NCBI GenBank assembly: GCA_964490005.1
Contig: CAZBBB010000003.1
Span: 15,074 to 79,073 of the forward strand
Length of the DNA: 64,000 nt
Direction of reading: 5' to 3'
DNA from: CAZBBB01 sp964490005
Lineage (GTDB): Bacteria; Planctomycetota; B15-G4
The notes under the pieces are model-generated. The model saw nothing but the letters and a program-made list of their open reading frames with translations. It did no database searches and had not been told where the DNA came from. The first letter of the stretch is position 1; each line of letters starts with the position of its first letter. Below are positions 1 to 8,243 of the stretch, one piece after another. Made by a program: the position numbers and the translations under genes.

Positions 1-447
1 CTGGAGCTGCCGCCGCAGCGCCGATTCGCGATCCTCGCCGGCGGCGGCGGCGCGATAGCGCGCGGCGGCGGACTCGACGGCGAAGGGTCGTCCGAGTTCG
101 CCGAGCAGCTCGGGGCGGGCGAGCAGCACGTCGGCCATGTGCTGGCTCGAACCGAGGAACCGCGCCAGCGCGTGGCCCGGGACGGGGGAGCGCGGCCGTT
201 CGGTGCCCGCGAGCAGGCGCGAGCAGTTGATCAGTGCGCGTCCCGGATCGGGCGCATCGATCGCGCCGGCGAGCACGGCCTCCAGCGAGAGGTCGTCGGG
301 CGGGAGGGCGATCAACGGGTCGAGCGCCTGCAGGGCCGCGCCGCCGTCCTCGAAACCGAGGCCCGCGAGCGCGGCGCGGCAGGCACCGTCGTCGAGATCG
401 CCGGCCCGGCGGTCGACCAGCAGGCGGTCGACGGTGTACGGCGTCAC
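1..447 (-). CDS. glnE: GlnE-like glutamine synthetase adenylyltransferase, N-terminal part (cut by window start)
   Basis: The first 149 residues are visible; the rest lies beyond base 1. The segment resembles the start of the GlnE adenylyltransferase/deadenylase family, which modifies glutamine synthetase in response to nitrogen status. The support is an 'ALINCSRLLAG' stretch near residue 70 followed by 'FLGSSQHMADVLLARPELL' near residue 95, matching the family's helical lead-in to its first nucleotidyltransferase domain. The catalytic GSD-type motif would lie downstream, outside the window. The GTG start at 447 overlaps the stop of the upstream glycosyltransferase by four bases (GTGA), so the two are probably cotranscribed. 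The assignment rests on an N-terminal fragment, and a related helical nucleotidyltransferase cannot be excluded. Confidence 0.6.
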   Translation of the reverse strand, partial: MTPYTVDRLLVDRRAGDLDDGACRAALAGLGFEDGGAALQALDPLIALPPDDLSLEAVLAGAIDAPDPGRALINCSRLLAGTERPRSPVPGHALARFLGSSQHMADVLLARPELLGELGRPFAVESAAARYRAAAAGEDRESALRRQLQ

Positions 448-1472
448 GCGGCCGCGTCCTCCAGCAGCGCGAGCGCGGCCGACGTGACGCGCGCCGCCTC
501 GAGCCGTTCCATGCAGATGCGATCGTCGCAGCGGCGCAGGGTGCAGGGGCTGCAGGCCACTCCGGCGCGCACGACGCGCGAGCGGTCGTAGGCCGGTCCG
601 GTGACGGTCGGGTCCTTGGGGCCGTACAGGCCGAGTACGGGCGTGCCGAGCGCGTTCGCCAGGTGCAGCGGGAAGGAGTCCGCCGCGATCACGAGGTGCG
701 CTTCGGCGAGCAGCGCGGCCAGGTCCCAGATGCCGCCGCCGGGCGGGCGCAGGACCGGCACCCGCGCGAGACGGGCGACCTCGTCGGCGAGCGCCGCCTC
801 GCCCGGGCCGGCCGTGACGACGACCCGCGCGTCCACCTCGCGCGTGAGGTTCGCGGCCACCTCCGCGAAGCGGTCGGCGCTCCAGCGCTTGAGGCGGCCG
901 AAGGCGCTCGTGCCGGGGTGCAGCACGACCACGGGGCCGCGGCCGGGCTGCTCCTGCAGGCGCCGCCGCGCGCGGCCGCGGGCCGCGGGGTCGTCGGGGA
1001 GGCGCGGCCTCGGGATCGCGGCCGGCACCGGGACGCCGAGGGCCGCGACCAGCGCCATGTTCTGCGCCACGCGGTGGCGCGCACCGACGGGCGGCTGGAT
1101 GGCCTGCGTGAGCGCGGCTTCCGCTCCGTCGCGCGCCAGGGACGAGTTGAACCCGAGCTTGCGCTGCGCGCGCAGGCAGGCCAACTGCAAGCGACTCTTG
1201 AGGCTGCCTTGGAGGTCGAGGACGACGTCGTCGCGGCGTCGGCGCATCGCGATCGCGTGCGCGGGCCAGCGCGTCGGGCTCCGCCGCGGGAAGATCACGA
1301 CCCGCTCGAGGAAGTCCTGGCCCGCGAGCAGCGCAGCAGCGCGGTCCTCGACGAGCCAACTCACGCGCTCGGCGATCCCGCTGCCGGCGAGGGCCTGGAC
1401 GGCCGGCAAGGCGAACAGGATGTCGCCCATGGCGGAGAGGCGGACGACGAGCACCGAAGCCAGGCGATCCAA
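444..1472 (-). CDS. Glycosyltransferase family 9 (LPS heptosyltransferase-like)
   Basis: This 342-residue protein has the GT9 layout: an N-terminal Rossmann start 'VLVVRLSAMGD' (residues 7-17), and a C-terminal half with 'AADSFPLHLANALGTPVLGLYG' in two parts followed by GPKDPTVTGP. Family members (WaaC/WaaF/WaaQ) transfer ADP-heptose to the LPS inner core on the cytoplasmic face of the inner membrane. A late cysteine group (CSPC, C, C in the last 50 residues) is also typical of WaaF-like members. The annotated start is TTG at 1472; an internal GTG at residue 7 is an alternative. It overlaps the glnE-like gene by four bases and is divergent from the LPS-kinase-like gene, which supports a role in surface glycolipid synthesis. 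The exact acceptor cannot be read from the sequence. Confidence 0.82.
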   Translation of the reverse strand: MDRLASVLVVRLSAMGDILFALPAVQALAGSGIAERVSWLVEDRAAALLAGQDFLERVVIFPRRSPTRWPAHAIAMRRRRDDVVLDLQGSLKSRLQLACLRAQRKLGFNSSLARDGAEAALTQAIQPPVGARHRVAQNMALVAALGVPVPAAIPRPRLPDDPAARGRARRRLQEQPGRGPVVVLHPGTSAFGRLKRWSADRFAEVAANLTREVDARVVVTAGPGEAALADEVARLARVPVLRPPGGGIWDLAALLAEAHLVIAADSFPLHLANALGTPVLGLYGPKDPTVTGPAYDRSRVVRAGVACSPCTLRRCDDRICMERLEAARVTSAALALLEDAAA

Positions 1473-1544
1473 GGCGGCCGCAGGCTAGCAAAGGGTCTCT
1501 GTGCGTGGACCCTGCCATCGCTCGCATGTAAGGTCTTCGGCTGC

Positions 1545-2405
1545 ATGCTTCGGCCCGCCCTGCCGCCTGGTCTCGAAGCGACCCACCTGCTGCACGAGCG
1601 CGGTGCGTATTGGGTGCTGGTGCGGCGTGACTGGGAGGCCGCTTTGCCCGTGGGCGCGCTGTTGGACGGCGCTCCGGTCGGCGCGTGGGGGGAGGTCCAG
1701 GCGCACGGCCTGAGGGGCCGCGGCCCGATCCATCTCGTGCGGACGGCGCGGGGCGTCGTGGTCGCGAAGCGGTACGAGCGCGGCGGCGTGCTGGGCGGGC
1801 TGCTCCGGCATCGCTATGGCGATCCCGAGCGGCCGCTGCGGGAGGCGTGGGTCGCGGAACAACTGGCGCGGCGCGGTTGCCGCACTCCCTGCGTGGTCGT
1901 CGCGCGGGGTCGACGTACCCTCGGGGGTCTGTGGGAACTGGAGATCGGCACCGAGTTCCTGCACGGGGCCGTGGACCTGCTGCACGCCCTGGAGCGACGC
2001 CCGGCGGAGGCCGAGCGTCTCGCGGAAACGGTTGGCCGGACCTTGCGTCGCGTGCAGGATGCGGGCCTCGATCACCGCGACCTGCAGGTGCGCAACCTGC
2101 TCGTCGGGCCCGAGCCGTACGGCGACTTGGCGATCATCGACCTCGATCGTTGCCGCGTACGGCCTCCCCTCAGCGCCGGGCGGAGAATGGCGGCCTTGGC
2201 GCGCTTCGCCCGGTCGCTGGTGAAGCAGGGCGTCCTCCCCGCGGATCTTTCGGGGCGGCGGCGAGATCTGCGTCTGTGCCTGGTCTTCGCCCGACAGGCG
2301 CTGGGACCGTCCCACCGAACGGCGCTGCGACAGATCCTGCGGACCACGGCGCGTGCGGTCGCGCGCCACCGGTGGTCCTGGGGCCAGCAGGCGCGGACGC
2401 TCTGA
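1545..2405 (+). CDS. Kdo/LPS kinase-like protein (KdkA/WaaP superfamily)
   Basis: The protein has 286 residues with a minimal protein-kinase-like fold. It shows a candidate ATP-binding lysine in 'VVAKRY' (K75), catalytic-loop motif 'HRDLQVRN' (177-184) and metal-binding 'IIDLD' (197-201). These spacings match bacterial lipopolysaccharide kinases that phosphorylate Kdo or heptose in the LPS core. The start was set at ATG 1545 because the conserved region begins shortly after it, although the frame is open further upstream. It is transcribed away from the GT9 gene, only 72 bases away, so both probably serve LPS core assembly. No membrane segment is seen, so a cytoplasmic enzyme is expected. Confidence 0.75.
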   Translation: MLRPALPPGLEATHLLHERGAYWVLVRRDWEAALPVGALLDGAPVGAWGEVQAHGLRGRGPIHLVRTARGVVVAKRYERGGVLGGLLRHRYGDPERPLREAWVAEQLARRGCRTPCVVVARGRRTLGGLWELEIGTEFLHGAVDLLHALERRPAEAERLAETVGRTLRRVQDAGLDHRDLQVRNLLVGPEPYGDLAIIDLDRCRVRPPLSAGRRMAALARFARSLVKQGVLPADLSGRRRDLRLCLVFARQALGPSHRTALRQILRTTARAVARHRWSWGQQARTL

Positions 2406-2448
2406 AACCCTCGGAATTCGCGGGCAAACGTGGGGGCGCCTCATAAGA

Positions 2449-2462
2449 TGACATGGGTGTCA
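2449..2462. promoter_or_regulatory. Short inverted repeat, possible operator
   Basis: TGACA-TGGG-TGTCA is a perfect 5-bp inverted repeat. It sits 40-60 bases upstream of a candidate promoter for the following FG-GAP gene. It could be a regulator site, but short palindromes of this size also arise by chance. No second copy was noticed. Confidence 0.25.
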
Positions 2463-2504
2463 GCAGTTGATGCATAATTCCGCCTCGACCGTTGCATATG
2501 CATC

Positions 2505-2532
2505 TTGTCGGATCGGCGCGTTGCGGTAGACT
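2505..2532 (+). promoter_or_regulatory. Candidate sigma-70-type promoter for the FG-GAP protein
   Basis: TTGTCG (2505-2510) and TAGACT (2527-2532) are 16 bases apart, each matching the consensus at four of six positions. This is the only such pair seen in the 283-base gap before the gene, which otherwise holds the inverted repeat at 2449 and a TGCATATGCA palindrome near 2493. Confidence 0.35.
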
Positions 2533-2688
2533 TGCGCCCTCGCCCGGCGGATCTGATCCCCGGGGCCATTCGTCGTGCGCCGATTCTGGACGGGCTCACA
2601 AGGCCGACTCGGTGCGCAGCCGATGACCTCCCCTCGGATTCCTTCGAGCTTTCCCTGTTACGGCATCCCTCGTTTCCCCGGAGACATC

Positions 2689-4767
2689 ATGCGATTCACG
2701 CTCATCACCGTGCTCGCGGGCGCGGGTCTGGTCGCGCTGACGAATACCGTCGGCGCCCAGGTCCTCACCGACCTGCAGCCCGGCCGAAACTTCATCGGCC
2801 AGGCCAATTTCGGCACGTTCCGTTCCGAGAACATCGACGTCGGCGACGCCGACAACGACGGTGACCTCGACGCCATCGTCGGCAACGGCGGCGACGGCAC
2901 CGCGCAGGCCAACAAGATCTACATCAACAGCGGCACGGGTGCGTTCACGGACGGTTCGGCCACGCGCTTCGCGGGCCTGCCCTCCGACACGTCGCGCGAC
3001 ATCGAGTTCATGGATCTCGACAACGACGGCGACCTCGACGTCTACGTGTCGAACCGCGGCACGACCACCAATGGTGGCGAAGTCAGCCGCTTCCACATCA
3101 ACAACGCGGGCCTGCAGGGCAACCCGAACGTCGGCTTCTACGTCGAGCAGACGGACGCCCGGTGGGGCACCCTCGGCTCCGTGCCGCTGTCGCAGCAGGT
3201 CTCCGGCGGCAATGTCGGCTCGTGGCGCGACTTTTCGTGCGATTGCGAGTTCGCCGACATCGACGACGACGGCGACCTCGATCTGTTCCACAGCAGCTAC
3301 GGCCCGAACATCAATGGCACCGAGCCGCACCGCGTGTTCACCAACAATGGCGCGGGCGTGTTCAACGAGCTGTTCCCGTGGGTGAACGCCAGCGCGGACA
3401 TCCGCACGCACGCGCTCGACATCGATCTCGTCGACTTCGACGGCGACTTCGACCTCGACATCTTCAACTCGAGCCGTGACAGCCAGGCGCGCGTGTTCAT
3501 GAACAACCTGTACGGCACCCCGCTCGGCACGGCTCCGTTCGCCGACATCACGCAGACCGCGCTCATCAACCAGGGCGCGACGCTGACGGGTGTCAACAAC
3601 TACGAAGCCGAACCGGCGGATCTGGATGGCGACGGCGACTTCGACGTCTGGGCGAAGAACTACAACGGCAACCTCGACCGCGTTCTGCGCAACGACGGCC
3701 CCGTGGCTGGCGGTTGGAAGTTCACGCAGGTGAACTCGTTCATCGTGGGTGACCCGAACGTCGACGAGAACGAAGTCGACTTCGGCGACTACGACGGCGA
3801 CGGAGACCTCGACGCCTTCGCGGCGAACTTCAGCGGCACCAACTGGATCTACCAGAGCGGTCTCGCGCAGGGGTTCACGCCGGCCGGCGGTCTCTACCAC
3901 CGCACGGGTGGCGGCGGCAGCGCCGCGGCGGCGTTCCCCGAGACCCCGACCACGGGCGGCGGCAGCACGTCGCTCGACGGTGAGTGGGCCGACATGGACG
4001 GCGACGGCGATGAAGACATCCTGGTGGCCAACGACGCCAACCAGCAGAATTACTTCTATCGCAACGCCCTCGGTGTCCCGGACACGCACGCGCCGACCTT
4101 CTACCAGCTGCAGACGGTCACGTCTCCGCCGGCAGGTCAGCCCGTCGTGTTGCACGCGGCCGTGCGCGACAACTCCCCGTACTACCTCTTCACCTTCTAC
4201 CCGGCGGTGCTCAAGTACACCGTCAACGGCGGCGCGGTGCAGACGGTGGATGCGTACGAGCAGGGTGGCCAGCAGTTCCGCGCCGTGATCCCCGCCCAGA
4301 GCGGCACGGTTGCGTACCACTGGGAAGTGACGGACATGGCCGGCAACACCGGTATCTCCGCCACGAACAACTACACCCAGGCTGGTGGCAGCCCGTGGAC
4401 GAACCTCGGGTTCGCCCTGCCGGGCGTGAACGGCAACCCGTCGCTGGTGGGCACCGGCCCGCTGACCACGGGCAGCGCCGGCACGCTGACGCTCAGCAAC
4501 GCGGCCGGTCCGGGCGCGACGGCGATCCTGTTCGTCTCGCTCTCGAGCACGCCGGCGCCGTTCAAGGGCGGCACGCTCGTCCCGGTGCCGATCCTGCTGC
4601 AGCTCACGCTGTTCACGGCGGGCAACCCGGGCAGCATCCCGCTGGGTTGGGCGTCGTGGCCGTCGGGTCTGTCGGGTCAGAGCCTGTACTTCCAGTACGC
4701 GATCGCCGACGCGGGCGCGGTCAACGGCGTTGCTCTCAGCAACGCTCTGCGGGCCAACGTTCCGTGA
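2689..4767 (+). CDS. Secreted VCBS/FG-GAP repeat protein with planctomycete-type C-terminal tail
   Basis: This 692-residue exported protein has a signal peptide over residues 1-23 ending near VGA/Q. Seven Asp-rich calcium-binding repeats of the form DxDxDGDxD start near residues 52, 109, 190, 249, 311, 367 and 435. They carry typical VCBS/FG-GAP consensus such as DADNDGDLDAIVGN and are expected to form a seven-bladed beta-propeller. An Ig-like or linker region of about 100 residues follows. From about residue 570 comes a roughly 120-residue tail ending in 'ALSNALRANVP', which resembles the tail of the protein at 8244. The start at ATG 2689 is chosen over an in-frame ATG at 2575 because it has GGAGA seven bases upstream and begins exactly at the signal peptide. 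The ligand is unknown; cell-surface binding is likely. Confidence 0.85.
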   Translation: MRFTLITVLAGAGLVALTNTVGAQVLTDLQPGRNFIGQANFGTFRSENIDVGDADNDGDLDAIVGNGGDGTAQANKIYINSGTGAFTDGSATRFAGLPSDTSRDIEFMDLDNDGDLDVYVSNRGTTTNGGEVSRFHINNAGLQGNPNVGFYVEQTDARWGTLGSVPLSQQVSGGNVGSWRDFSCDCEFADIDDDGDLDLFHSSYGPNINGTEPHRVFTNNGAGVFNELFPWVNASADIRTHALDIDLVDFDGDFDLDIFNSSRDSQARVFMNNLYGTPLGTAPFADITQTALINQGATLTGVNNYEAEPADLDGDGDFDVWAKNYNGNLDRVLRNDGPVAGGWKFTQVNSFIVGDPNVDENEVDFGDYDGDGDLDAFAANFSGTNWIYQSGLAQGFTPAGGLYHRTGGGGSAAAAFPETPTTGGGSTSLDGEWADMDGDGDEDILVANDANQQNYFYRNALGVPDTHAPTFYQLQTVTSPPAGQPVVLHAAVRDNSPYYLFTFYPAVLKYTVNGGAVQTVDAYEQGGQQFRAVIPAQSGTVAYHWEVTDMAGNTGISATNNYTQAGGSPWTNLGFALPGVNGNPSLVGTGPLTTGSAGTLTLSNAAGPGATAILFVSLSSTPAPFKGGTLVPVPILLQLTLFTAGNPGSIPLGWASWPSGLSGQSLYFQYAIADAGAVNGVALSNALRANVP

Positions 4768-4782
4768 CCTGACGTTCGCTGC

Positions 4783-4820
4783 GGGCGTCCCCACTCAAGG
4801 GAGACCTTGGTGGGGCGCCC
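4783..4820 (+). terminator. Hairpin just after the FG-GAP gene
   Basis: GGGCG-T-CCCCAC pairs with GTGGGGCGCCC around a 15-base loop, an 11-bp stem with one bulged T, starting 15 bases after the stop codon. There is no T-run. It acts, if at all, as the first of two tandem terminators. Confidence 0.5.
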
Positions 4821-4842
4821 GTGGCGGGCGCAAGGAATCGTA

Positions 4843-4884
4843 GAGGCCTCCGAGTCTCCCGAAGTCGGGAGACTCGGAGGCCTC
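4843..4884. terminator. Perfect 19-bp hairpin between convergent genes
   Basis: GAGGCCTCCGAGTCTCCCG and its exact reverse complement flank a four-base AAGT loop. It lies between the stop of the plus-strand FG-GAP gene and the stop of the minus-strand HEAT lipoprotein gene, so it can serve both directions. There is no clear U-tract on either side, as seen at other hairpins in this window. Confidence 0.75.
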
Positions 4885-4978
4885 GCGCCTTTCGCGGTTG
4901 CGGGATCCTGGCGCGGCCGCGTCGCCGCCTCGGTTCGGGCGCGGAGGGATTCCCGCGCCCGGCGCGCGGGCCGTGACG

Positions 4979-5920
4979 TCAGTGAAGCAGGTCGACCCAG
5001 TCGGCGGGCAGCGGGCCGCGATCGACGCCGAAGATCTCGATCAGGGCTGCGTGGGCGGCCTCCGACTCGACGGGGAAGGAACTCTCGAGCATCTCCGCAA
5101 TGGTCTCCGCCGCAAACCGATGCTTGGCGGAGCCGAGCGCGAGCGCGATGCGCGCCCGGACGAGCGGCATCTGTTCGCTGCGGAGAGCGGGCAGAAGCTG
5201 CTCGGTGACCTGCGCGCTCGGAGAGCGCGCGGCCGCATCCGCCGCGTGGAGGCGCACACGCGGCTCGCTGTCGCGGAGCGCGTCGAGCAGCGCGGCCCTG
5301 ACCTCGGTGCTCTCGGCGGAACGGATCGTCGACCCGAGCGCCAGAATGGCGTTGGCGCGCACATCCGGATCGTGGTGCCGTCGCCCGAGATCACACAGCT
5401 CGGGCGTCGCCGTCTCGATCTGCCCGATCTTCCAGATCGCGAGGAGCACATTGCGCAGCAGTTCGTCGTCCCGTTCTCCGAGGGCCGCCGCGAGTGCACG
5501 GACCGCGGCCGGGTGCGGTGACCGCAGACCGAGGTCGTTGGCGGGCACTCGGGAAAAGCCCAGCGCCCAAGCAGCCACGAGCCGTCGTTCGCGCGTCCCG
5601 GACTGGAATTCTCCGATGACCTGATCGAAGTGGGTGACGACCCGGACCGTGAGCAACTCCTCGATCGTCCTGGCATTCTGCCGCCTCTGCTCGGCTTGCC
5701 ACGAGGGGAGCATGCGCTCGAGCGTCATGAAGAGTTCGGCCGTGGTGCTCCGTTCGGGAGCCGCCATGCCCTCCTTCAGCCGCAGCAGGAATTCGCGCTC
5801 GGCCGCCCGCTCGTAGGCGGCGGTTTCTTCGGCCGTTCCGGCCTCCGCGGCGGTTCGCGGGGGAGACCCGCACGAGGCTGCGAGAGCGGCTCCCAGGACG
5901 AGGCAATAGCGATGATTCAT
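4979..5920 (-). CDS. HEAT-repeat lipoprotein
   Basis: This protein has 313 residues. A short N-terminal hydrophobic stretch ends at Cys17 in 'ALAASC', a reasonable if non-canonical lipobox, so membrane anchoring from the periplasmic side is likely. The body is made of repeated helix pairs with Ala/Leu/Asp-rich HEAT signatures, for example 'DPDVRANAILALGSTI' and 'EPRVRLHAADAAARSP', suggesting a protein-binding scaffold. Its ATG overlaps the stop of the thioesterase gene by four bases (ATGA), so they are translated from one message. The partner cannot be inferred. Confidence 0.75.
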   Translation of the reverse strand: MNHRYCLVLGAALAASCGSPPRTAAEAGTAEETAAYERAAEREFLLRLKEGMAAPERSTTAELFMTLERMLPSWQAEQRRQNARTIEELLTVRVVTHFDQVIGEFQSGTRERRLVAAWALGFSRVPANDLGLRSPHPAAVRALAAALGERDDELLRNVLLAIWKIGQIETATPELCDLGRRHHDPDVRANAILALGSTIRSAESTEVRAALLDALRDSEPRVRLHAADAAARSPSAQVTEQLLPALRSEQMPLVRARIALALGSAKHRFAAETIAEMLESSFPVESEAAHAALIEIFGVDRGPLPADWVDLLH

Positions 5921-6351
5921 GTCGACTCCGACGACCGATCGCTCGACGGGCTTCCCGCACGGAGTGCCTCGCGTACGTCCGGAGGCAGCCGCGTCGGGCG
6001 GTTGGAAGCATCGACGCAGCCCAGCCGCGTGCTGCCGCGGGCGCGGACGATGCCCTCCGGGCCCAGCAGGCGATACGCGAAGCTGACCGACGCCCCGCGG
6101 ACGTCGACGACTTGCGTTTCGACGACGAGCAGCTCGTCGTACTTCGCCGGCCTGAGGTACTGGAGCGATGCCTCGATGACGGCGAGTCTCAGGCCCCGTG
6201 CCTCGAGTCCCGCGTACGGCGATCCCGCGTTGCGCATGTGCTCGGTACGGCCGAGCTCGAAGTACACCAGATAGTGCGCGTGATAGACGACGCCCATGCT
6301 GTCGACCTCGCCGTAGCGCGGCCTGATCGTGAATCGAGAGACCGTCGTCAT
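5917..6351 (-). CDS. Acyl-CoA thioesterase, YbgC/4HBT hotdog family
   Basis: This is a 144-residue single hotdog-fold domain. The start contains 'YGEVDSMGVVYHAHYLVYFELGRTE' (given here in part), with the catalytic Asp at position 17 and the downstream His/Tyr and Arg pattern of the 4-hydroxybenzoyl-CoA thioesterase family. Relatives such as YbgC hydrolyse short acyl-CoAs or acyl-ACPs and associate with the cell envelope. The frame is open far upstream, but the family begins a few residues before this motif, so ATG 6351 was chosen. It precedes the HEAT lipoprotein gene with a four-base overlap. Confidence 0.83.
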   Translation of the reverse strand: MTTVSRFTIRPRYGEVDSMGVVYHAHYLVYFELGRTEHMRNAGSPYAGLEARGLRLAVIEASLQYLRPAKYDELLVVETQVVDVRGASVSFAYRLLGPEGIVRARGSTRLGCVDASNRPTRLPPDVREALRAGSPSSDRSSEST

Positions 6352-6465
6352 GATGGGTTCCACGAGCGTGCCCAGCACCCGCGAGGCGAGGCCGGGATCA
6401 CGGGCCGCCAAGTTGGGCAATTTCGGATCTTTCGCGCAAGGCTGGTCGTTGCGGATCATGGGGGC

Positions 6466-6834
6466 ATGTGGATCAAGCCGCTGCTCGTCGCGATCGCCGG
6501 CTGGCTCCTGCCCGGGGCCGGGCACGCCCTCCTGGGGCGGCTGGACCGGGCCGTGTGGTTCGGCAGCCTCATCCTCGGCATGTTCGCGCTGGGTGTCGTT
6601 CTCGGCGAGGGGGCGAGCGTCTCCGCGGCGCGCTTCCCGTACCACTACTATGGCCAGCTTGGCGCTGCGCTGCCCGCGGTCGTCGTCGATCGCATCTGGG
6701 GGCTCGCGCCTCAAGGGCGGACGATCGATCGGCTCGAACTCGGCCTGGTCTTCACCACGGTCGCGGGCATCATGAATCTGGTCGCGGTCGTGGACGCGTT
6801 CGAGCTTTCCCGCCGCGATGAGAGGCGGGCGTGA
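6466..6834 (+). CDS. Small multi-pass membrane protein
   Basis: This 122-residue protein has about four hydrophobic segments (roughly 4-22, 28-46, 60-75 and 88-106). The first carries 'GWLLPGAGHALLGRLDRA', a pattern found in small planctomycete membrane proteins of unknown function (DUF6677/TM2-like); I cannot confirm the family. The start at ATG 6466 begins exactly at the first membrane segment. It is divergent from the thioesterase gene and touches the next small membrane gene, sharing one base of its TGATG junction. The role is unknown. Confidence 0.65.
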   Translation: MWIKPLLVAIAGWLLPGAGHALLGRLDRAVWFGSLILGMFALGVVLGEGASVSAARFPYHYYGQLGAALPAVVVDRIWGLAPQGRTIDRLELGLVFTTVAGIMNLVAVVDAFELSRRDERRA

Positions 6835-7034
6835 TGAGTGTCGGTCCGCTCACGCTGGCAGAGCATGTGTTCTGGTTCCTCGTGCTCTCGCTGGGCGTGT
6901 TCCTCGTCTACAACACGCTGCGAGCGCCGTCGATCCGCGTGGCGGCCCGTGTTGGCCTCAGGAGGTGGCTGGCATTCGTGGCCGGCGCGGGCATCCTCGC
7001 CGTGGTCTCGCACTTCATCGAGGAGTCGCTCTGA
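6834..7034 (+). CDS. Tiny two-TM membrane protein
   Basis: This protein has 66 residues with two predicted membrane helices (about 8-27 and 44-60) separated by a basic loop 'RAPSIRVAARVGLRR'. ATG 6834 overlaps the previous stop by one base; a GTG at 6831 would add one residue. The tight coupling and membrane character suggest that it works with the preceding 122-residue protein. No family is recognised. Confidence 0.6.
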   Translation: MSVGPLTLAEHVFWFLVLSLGVFLVYNTLRAPSIRVAARVGLRRWLAFVAGAGILAVVSHFIEESL

Positions 7035-7039
7035 TCCGG

Positions 7040-8104
7040 TCAGCGTCGGAGGCTCCAGCGGCCGTCGAGTGCACGCCTGACTCGCCCCTCGAGTTCGAGC
7101 GAGACGAGTCTTGACCTGACGCCGCCCGGTGGCGCAGCCAGTTCCGCGGCGATTTCATCGGCCGTCTTCGCTCCCGCCGCCAAGGCCCCGGCAATCGGAT
7201 CACCGGATCGGGGGGGCTGCCGAGTGTCGATCGGGTCGCGCTCGCCGAGCGCCTCGAGCAGGCCGAACTCGTCGAGCACGGGCGTGGCTCCGTCGGCGAT
7301 CAGCCGATTGGTTCCCCGTGACGCTTCCGAATCGATGGGACCGGGCACGGCGAGGATCTCCCGCCCGAGGTCCGTCGCGTGATCCACGGTGATCAGGGCG
7401 CCGCTGCGCACGCCCGCCTCGACCACGAGGACATGGGTCGCGAGTGCCGCGATGATGCGGTTGCGCTTGGGAAAGGTCATCCGATCCGGTGGGCGACCGA
7501 GCGGAAACTCGGAGATCAGGGTGCCGCGCTCCGCGATCGCTTCCTGGAGCAGCACATGCTCGGGCGGATACGCCACGTCGATCCCGCAACCCAGTACGGC
7601 AATGGGCCAGGCCTCCTCGGCCAGAGCGGCTTCAAGGGCGTGTCGGTCGATCCCGCGCGCAAGGCCGGACGAGATCGCCCAGCCCGTCCGCGCTGCGGCC
7701 TGCGCGAGGCGTTCCGTCGTTCGTCGCCCGTAGGGTGTCGCGGCCCTTGCGCCGACGATGGCCAGGACGCGTTCCGGGGGCGGCCAGCGTCCGCGAACGG
7801 AGAGCAGCGGAGGTGGATCGTGCAGCCGCCGGAGCGCGTCGGGATAGTCGGTCGAGCGCGCAGGAACGAGGCGCAGTCCCAGGGCTGCGCAGCGCTGCAA
7901 TTCCGCCCTCGCCCGCACCATGTCTCGGAGCGGGACGAGACGGCGGCTGAACCCCGCTGGAAGACCCGCCCTGATCCAGGCGTCAGGGGCACACTCGTAC
8001 CAGCGCCGGCGGGTGCCGAACCCCCGCAGGAGCCGGCGAAGATCCGCCAGACTGCCACCGGCCAAGTGAGCGCACACCTCGGTCAGGGTCACCTGGGCGA
8101 TCAC
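7040..8104 (-). CDS. dprA: DNA-processing protein DprA
   Basis: DprA loads RecA onto incoming single-stranded DNA during natural transformation and protects it. The 354-residue protein has an N-terminal helical extension and a central Rossmann-like domain with 'IVGARAATPYG', 'GLARGIDRHAL', 'VLGCGIDVAYPPEH', 'FPKRNRIIAALA' and 'EAGVRSGALIT', all DprA signatures. A C-terminal winged-helix-like DprA segment starts near residue 300. The start is GTG 8104. The gene converges with the small membrane gene, six bases away, and is divergent from the second FG-GAP gene. No other competence gene is in the window. Confidence 0.92.
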   Translation of the reverse strand: MIAQVTLTEVCAHLAGGSLADLRRLLRGFGTRRRWYECAPDAWIRAGLPAGFSRRLVPLRDMVRARAELQRCAALGLRLVPARSTDYPDALRRLHDPPPLLSVRGRWPPPERVLAIVGARAATPYGRRTTERLAQAAARTGWAISSGLARGIDRHALEAALAEEAWPIAVLGCGIDVAYPPEHVLLQEAIAERGTLISEFPLGRPPDRMTFPKRNRIIAALATHVLVVEAGVRSGALITVDHATDLGREILAVPGPIDSEASRGTNRLIADGATPVLDEFGLLEALGERDPIDTRQPPRSGDPIAGALAAGAKTADEIAAELAAPPGGVRSRLVSLELEGRVRRALDGRWSLRR

Positions 8105-8176
8105 GCGGGCATGGACGGATTCGGGACATCGCAGTTACGTTCGGAGGACGCCCTCGGCCGATAGGTGCCGGATGCG

Positions 8177-8205
8177 TGGACCTCCCGGACCTGCAGGGCT
8201 ACACT
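8177..8205 (+). promoter_or_regulatory. Candidate promoter for the second FG-GAP protein
   Basis: TGGACC (8177-8182) and TACACT (8200-8205) are spaced 17 bases apart, each matching consensus at four of six positions. Transcription would begin near 8212, just upstream of both candidate start codons (ATG 8223, GTG 8244). Confidence 0.35.
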
Positions 8206-8243
8206 TCGACTCCTCTGCATGAATGCAGGGGCTTGAGGGACAA

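Noticed and set aside
1485..2444. Minus-strand frame opposite the LPS-kinase-like gene
   Set aside because: There are no family features, and the plus frame keeps the kinase catalytic motifs.
2596..4794. A 732-codon minus-strand frame across the FG-GAP gene
   Set aside because: It mirrors the Asp-rich repeats (Val/Glu/Asp-rich translation) and has no recognisable protein; the plus-strand repeats and signal peptide are decisive.
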